From: Robertmurraya siralis
GTDB lineage: Bacteria; Bacillota; Bacilli; Bacillales; Cytobacillaceae
Direction of reading: 5' to 3'
Assembly (NCBI RefSeq): GCF_005502275.1
Contig: NZ_SWLZ01000002.1
Coordinates: 310,001-374,000 of the forward strand
DNA length: 64,000 nucleotides
The position numbers and the translations under genes were made by a program. This document shows, one piece after another, positions 59,995 to 64,000 of the stretch. Below the pieces are notes generated by a model, which worked only from the letters and a program-made list of their open reading frames with translations, was not told the DNA's origin and did no database searches. The first letter of the stretch is position 1; every line of letters starts with the position of its first letter.

Positions 59995-61485
59995 TTATGG
60001 TTTTGGATTAACGCCTAATACTGCTTCAATATATAAATTCGGATTCATTAATACCTCTACTGCTAAGTCCACATAATCATGAATCGCTTCTGCCCCTAGT
60101 CCAAGAGCAATGGTAAGGGTAGTTAGCAGGCCAATCGGCAGTAATAGACCTTTCGTTGTGCCGTACTCATCCTCTTCTCGAATAACCGTATATCCCCAAA
60201 AAGCATTCATAAAGACCTTCATAATGGAGTAAAGAACTAAGAGGCTGGTAATTAGACCAATCGCACCTAGCCAAAAATAACCCGATTCAAATGTTCCCTC
60301 CGTAATGAAGATTTTTCCGAGAAATCCACTTAATGGTGGTATCCCTGATAAGGATAAGGCAGCAACGAAAAACATCCAGCCTAATTGAGGATGCAAGCGA
60401 ATAAGACCACTTAAGTCTTTCAGATTGCTCGTACCCGTTAGATAGATAATCGTTCCTCCTAAAAGGAAAATAAGTGCTTTAACAATCATATCGTGAATTA
60501 AGTAGTATAGCGCACCCGTCATCCCAACTGTAGTAAAAGAGGCAACCCCAGCTAAAATAAAACCAACCCCAACGATCACATTGTAGGTGAGAATTCTTTT
60601 GATATCCCAATAGGCAACCGCACCAATTGCCCCTAATCCCATTGTGATGGCAGCTAACAGCCCAATAAACCAGTGAGTCACCTCTGGCTCATGATAGAAC
60701 ACCAAAGTAAATACTCGAATAATTGCATAAATTCCTACCTTCGTAAGAAGTGCAGCAAAAATAGCTGAAATGGCTGTTGGTGGGGCACTATAAGCTCCCG
60801 GTAACCAAAAGAAGAGAAACAGTCCAGCTTTTAAGCTGAAAACAATTAAGAACAATATCGCAACAGTCGTCATCAGTCCTCCTTGGCCAACCTCCGCCAC
60901 ACGAAGGGAAAGATGAGCAAAGTTTAACGTCCCAGTCATTGCATAAAGAAAGGCAATTGCCACTAAGAAAAGGAAGGATGACAATATATTAATTAAAATA
61001 TACTTTATTGACTCCCTCAGTTGGATTTTGGTTCCACCTAAAGAAATGAGGACGTAAGAAGCTACTAGCATAACTTCAAAGCAGACAAATAAATTAAAGA
61101 TATCACCTGTTATAAATGAGCCATTTACTCCGGCAATTAAAAATAGAAATAGAGGATAAAAGTAAAACTTTTCTCTTTCCTCTCCTATGGTATGAAAAGC
61201 ATAGAGTAAGCAGCAAAAGGCTACTATGCTCGTTACCATAATCAGCAGGGCTGCAAACAAATCAATCACCATACTCACTCCATAAGGTGCTTCCCAACCA
61301 CCTAATTGAAGCGTTTGGATTCCCTCACTCTTAATTTGAAATATTAAATAAAGAGTTACAGAGCCTACAGCAAGCATAGAAAAGAGGCTTAAAAACCGTT
61401 GAATCTTTATCTGTTTTCTCATAATCACCATTATCATCCCTATAACAACTGGAATAATGATGGGTAATATCACTAAATTATTCAT
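59995..61485 (-). CDS. mrpD: Na+/H+ antiporter subunit MrpD
   Basis: 496 residues, about 14 membrane segments, homologous to NuoM/N. LFVCFEVMLVASYVLISLGG (conserved Glu), SLKAGLFLFFWLPGAYSAPP (conserved Lys) and LSGIPPLSGFLGKI are visible. Carries part of the proton path. Overlaps the mrpC stop by eight bases. Confidence 0.95.
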   Translation of the reverse strand: MNNLVILPIIIPVVIGMIMVIMRKQIKIQRFLSLFSMLAVGSVTLYLIFQIKSEGIQTLQLGGWEAPYGVSMVIDLFAALLIMVTSIVAFCCLLYAFHTIGEEREKFYFYPLFLFLIAGVNGSFITGDIFNLFVCFEVMLVASYVLISLGGTKIQLRESIKYILINILSSFLFLVAIAFLYAMTGTLNFAHLSLRVAEVGQGGLMTTVAILFLIVFSLKAGLFLFFWLPGAYSAPPTAISAIFAALLTKVGIYAIIRVFTLVFYHEPEVTHWFIGLLAAITMGLGAIGAVAYWDIKRILTYNVIVGVGFILAGVASFTTVGMTGALYYLIHDMIVKALIFLLGGTIIYLTGTSNLKDLSGLIRLHPQLGWMFFVAALSLSGIPPLSGFLGKIFITEGTFESGYFWLGAIGLITSLLVLYSIMKVFMNAFWGYTVIREEDEYGTTKGLLLPIGLLTTLTIALGLGAEAIHDYVDLAVEVLMNPNLYIEAVLGVNPKP

Positions 61486-61816
61486 CTTCTTTACCTCTCA
61501 GTTGCTCCGTATCATCCGTACCTAAAACCGTATAGGCACGATAGCTTAATACTAAAAATAAGGCTGTAGTAGCAAAATTAATTACGATTGCTGTTAATAA
61601 GAGAGCCTGGGGCAAGGAATCAGCATAAGTCACATTTTCAATCCCCAAAAGTGGTGGTCCCCCTTTTTTTAACCCGCCCATTGTAATAATGAGAAGATTT
61701 ACCCCATGTCCAATAATAGATGTTCCAAGGATAATCCTTAACAGTGTTTTCGTTAAGATCAAGTACGTCCCGATCATGAACAACAAACCAACAACTATGC
61801 ACATTAATGTCTCCAT
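61478..61816 (-). CDS. mrpC: Na+/H+ antiporter subunit MrpC
   Basis: 112 residues, three membrane segments, NuoK-like. GTYLILTKTLLRIILGTSII, GHGVNLLIITMG and DSLPQALLLTAIVINFATTA are typical. Its ATG shares a base with the mrpB stop. Confidence 0.94.
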   Translation of the reverse strand: METLMCIVVGLLFMIGTYLILTKTLLRIILGTSIIGHGVNLLIITMGGLKKGGPPLLGIENVTYADSLPQALLLTAIVINFATTALFLVLSYRAYTVLGTDDTEQLRGKEDE

Positions 61817-62241
61817 TATCGATCATCCCCTATACTCATAATAATCGTTAGAGACGTTCCAATTACAGCAAGTGCAACCCCTATATCAAAAAGAACAGCT
61901 GTTGCTAATTCGGTTTTTCCAAAAATAGGGAGATTAAAGTAATCAAAGGCTTGGGTCAGAAAAGGAACACCCAATAACATAGCTCCAACTCCTGTTAGGA
62001 CTGCAATTAATACCCCTAAAGCCGCTATCACTTTAAAATCAACGGGAAAGTTTTTACGAACCGTTTCAATATTAAAGGTTAAGAAAAGAAGAACTACGGC
62101 GGAAGAAAACGCTAATCCACCAATAAAGCCACCACCAGGATAATGGTGTCCTGAAATAAATAAGTTGATCGCAAATGTAAAAATAATCACAACCGCAACT
62201 TTTGAGACACTGCGAATCAAGACATCATTCGGCTCCTTCAT
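61816..62241 (-). CDS. mrpB: Na+/H+ antiporter subunit MrpB
   Basis: 141 residues, four membrane segments. HHYPGGGFIGGLAFSSAVVL is the MrpB signature; VLFDIGVALAVIGTSLTIIM follows. Overlaps mrpA by 17 bases. Confidence 0.94.
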   Translation of the reverse strand: MKEPNDVLIRSVSKVAVVIIFTFAINLFISGHHYPGGGFIGGLAFSSAVVLLFLTFNIETVRKNFPVDFKVIAALGVLIAVLTGVGAMLLGVPFLTQAFDYFNLPIFGKTELATAVLFDIGVALAVIGTSLTIIMSIGDDR

Positions 62242-64000
62242 TCTTATCCCTCCTTGCCATTCTTAATTTAATCAGCGTGTATACACCTAATCCCGCCATC
62301 GTTAAAACCAAAATTTCTAACATCGTATCGATTCCACGGAAATCAACAAGAATCGCATTAACAATATTCTTTGCACCAGCAAGTTCGTATGAATTTTCAT
62401 AGTAGCTTGATATTGAATCGAACAACCGTGTCCCTTTGGCAGATAGTGCAACAACTGTAATGATCACTCCCACTCCAATAGAAATGATCGCATTTGTCAT
62501 TTTAAACGGAATCTTCCCAATCTCTTTACGTAATTCTGGAAGATGATAGAAGCATAATAAAAACAGCACAGTCGTCACAGTTTCTACCACTAATTGGGTG
62601 AGAGCCAGATCGGGAGCTCGAAAAAGAACAAAGAAAAACGAAACAAGAAACCCTAATGCTCCGATTGCGAGGATCGACGTAAGTCTGGATTTTGAAAAAA
62701 GGACGGTCACTGCTGAAATAATCATGGCGATTACTAATCCCGCCTCATATATATTGATATCAGCATCCTGTGATACATCAAAAGTAAAGCCGCCAAACGT
62801 CCAAAATACCCCACCAACAATCACGACGATGAACGCAAATATATACACGAGGTAATCTCTGATAAAGCCAGTCATATATTTGTTGGTTGCCTTCTTTGAT
62901 AGAACTTCCATATTCTCTAGACTGAAATTATAAATAGTATTCAGCGTTAAAGCTTGAGGATAGTAATTATAAATCCGATACCACTTTCTTATATAGAGAT
63001 ACATCAATATCCCTAATCCCACAACCCCCAGAGTCATTATTAGTTCTGGAGTCCATCCGTGCCATGGGCTAAGTTTGATACTTAATTCTCCTGCTTGAGC
63101 AAGACTCGGCAATACCCCTTCCCACGCAGGCAACAAAAAGTACTTAGAAAATAGATTTGGGAAAAAGAAAATTGCCACTACTAATATTGCTAAAATTAGT
63201 GGTGAGATTAACATCCCAAAAGGTGCCTCATGTACTGGTTTATCCACTCTTACAAATCTATGCTTTCCTCTAAATGTTTTAAACACAAGAATCATACTAT
63301 AAATAAATGTAAAAATACTCGCTACCCAAGCAATAACCGGGATGACAAATCCAAGGTTAGCCAAATTGAAAATAGACATATTCGCTGCCTGAAGAGTTGC
63401 AGTAAAGAACAGTTCTTTACTAAGAAATCCATTGAATGGCGGTAGTCCTGCCATTGAAAAGCCACCAATAATCATTAATGTAAAAGAAATTGGCATTAGA
63501 TGCATGAGACCGCCCAACTTTCGCAAATCACGCGTCCCTGTCTCATGGTCAATAATTCCTACCACCATAAATAGGCATCCTTTAAAAGTGGAATGGTTAA
63601 CAAGATGAAAAATGGCTGCAAATATAGCGGTGGCATAAATGAAAGATTCATCGCCGTAACCGAAGTATAAAGCGCCAGATCCCATCCCGAGAAGACTCAT
63701 AATTAAGCCCAATTGACTGATGGTTGAGTAGGCTAAGAGAGCTTTCAGGTCCGTTTGACGAACAGCATTGACCGAACCGTATAGGAGGGTCACCAAACCC
63801 ACTCCCGTGACAATCCAGAACCATTCACCAGTCCCTCCAAAAATAGGAGTCAGCCTTGCAACTAAATAAATCCCCGCTTTGACCATCGTTGCTGAATGTA
63901 GGTACGCACTAATCGGGGTAGGTGCTTCCATAGCGTCGGGAAGCCAAATGCTGAATGGAAATTGGGCAGACTTCGTAAAGGCGCCTAATAAGATCAAAAT
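62225..64000 (-). CDS. mrpA: Na+/H+ antiporter subunit MrpA (N-terminus off window)
   Basis: The last 590 or so residues of about 800. LLGAFTKSAQFPFSIWLPDA and MEAPTPISAYLHSATMVKAG (NuoL-like, conserved Lys/His), LGMGSGALYFGYGDESF, then the MrpA-specific C-terminal MrpB-like region (PDLALTQLVVETVTTVLFLL). Largest subunit of the pump; Na+ exclusion and pH homeostasis. Promoter lies outside the window. Confidence 0.95.
   Translation of the reverse strand: MLILLGAFTKSAQFPFSIWLPDAMEAPTPISAYLHSATMVKAGIYLVARLTPIFGGTGEWFWIVTGVGLVTLLYGSVNAVRQTDLKALLAYSTISQLGLIMSLLGMGSGALYFGYGDESFIYATAIFAAIFHLVNHSTFKGCLFMVVGIIDHETGTRDLRKLGGLMHLMPISFTLMIIGGFSMAGLPPFNGFLSKELFFTATLQAANMSIFNLANLGFVIPVIAWVASIFTFIYSMILVFKTFRGKHRFVRVDKPVHEAPFGMLISPLILAILVVAIFFFPNLFSKYFLLPAWEGVLPSLAQAGELSIKLSPWHGWTPELIMTLGVVGLGILMYLYIRKWYRIYNYYPQALTLNTIYNFSLENMEVLSKKATNKYMTGFIRDYLVYIFAFIVVIVGGVFWTFGGFTFDVSQDADINIYEAGLVIAMIISAVTVLFSKSRLTSILAIGALGFLVSFFFVLFRAPDLALTQLVVETVTTVLFLLCFYHLPELRKEIGKIPFKMTNAIISIGVGVIITVVALSAKGTRLFDSISSYYENSYELAGAKNIVNAILVDFRGIDTMLEILVLTMAGLGVYTLIKLRMARRDKNEGAE

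Overview
The window looks like chromosome of a low-GC, endospore-former-type Bacillaceae (Bacillus/Cytobacillus/Mesobacillus-like; my inference). Grounds: an Mrp Na+/H+ antiporter operon, RlmCD-type rRNA methyltransferase, AadK- and Erm(D)-type resistance genes of Bacillus type, strong AGGAGG ribosome binding sites, frequent TTG/GTG starts and AT-rich intergenic DNA. No rRNA, tRNA or CRISPR array was seen.

Layout. (1) 1-11417: accessory host DNA, mostly minus strand: a partial erm gene with a long leader (consensus promoter, two leader peptides, terminator hairpins), a retropepsin-like protein, aadK, a RimJ/L-type acetyltransferase between two decayed fragments that read like the ends of a serine recombinase, an AraC/GyrI-like regulator, a membrane-anchored alpha/beta hydrolase, and a run of GNAT, CPBP protease, hydrolase and XRE regulator genes. 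(2) about 11520-51912: a roughly 40 kb siphovirus-type prophage, almost all on the minus strand, so it reads from right to left: truncated DUF2800, DUF2815, family A DNA polymerase, then a 2.2 kb non-phage cassette (TetR/GAP transporter/small membrane protein), then antirepressor, VapE primase-helicase, VRR-NUC, SNF2 helicase, DUF1492 late regulator, HNH, TerS, MetK, ParB-N6 methyltransferase, C5 methyltransferase, TerL, portal, protease, capsid, head-tail and tail genes, tape measure, baseplate, holin, amidase, and a SHOCT plus three serine recombinase cassette. (3) 51913-57348: a junction with a gene fragment, structured hairpins, and two 490 bp copies of a diverged intergenic repeat that bracket a vat, GNAT, hydrolase and TetR islet; a third partial copy follows. 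(4) 57349-64000: core genes, rlmCD and the mrpA-G operon (mrpA runs off the window).

The prophage is probably defective: terL carries a one-base frameshift, DUF2800 is cut off at the right boundary, and no lysogeny repressor is visible. Its control logic can still be read: a DUF1492 regulator gene lies next to an array of 10-bp iterons placed just upstream of a TATAAT box that would drive HNH-terS and the late genes; a cluster of six CTTGTTCC 8-mers between the VapE and VRR-NUC genes looks like a replication origin; a 40-nt bipartite motif is duplicated ahead of both the antirepressor operon and the recombinase operon; and a perfect A_AAA_AAC slippery site makes the tail chaperone fusion. The DNA modification block (MetK supplying SAM to two methyltransferases) is unusual because the C5 methyltransferase carries a region of about 350 residues with ten T-L/T-I dipeptide modules.

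Three antibiotic resistance determinants (erm, aadK-like, vat) lie in this one window, giving predicted MLS-B, streptomycin and streptogramin A resistance.
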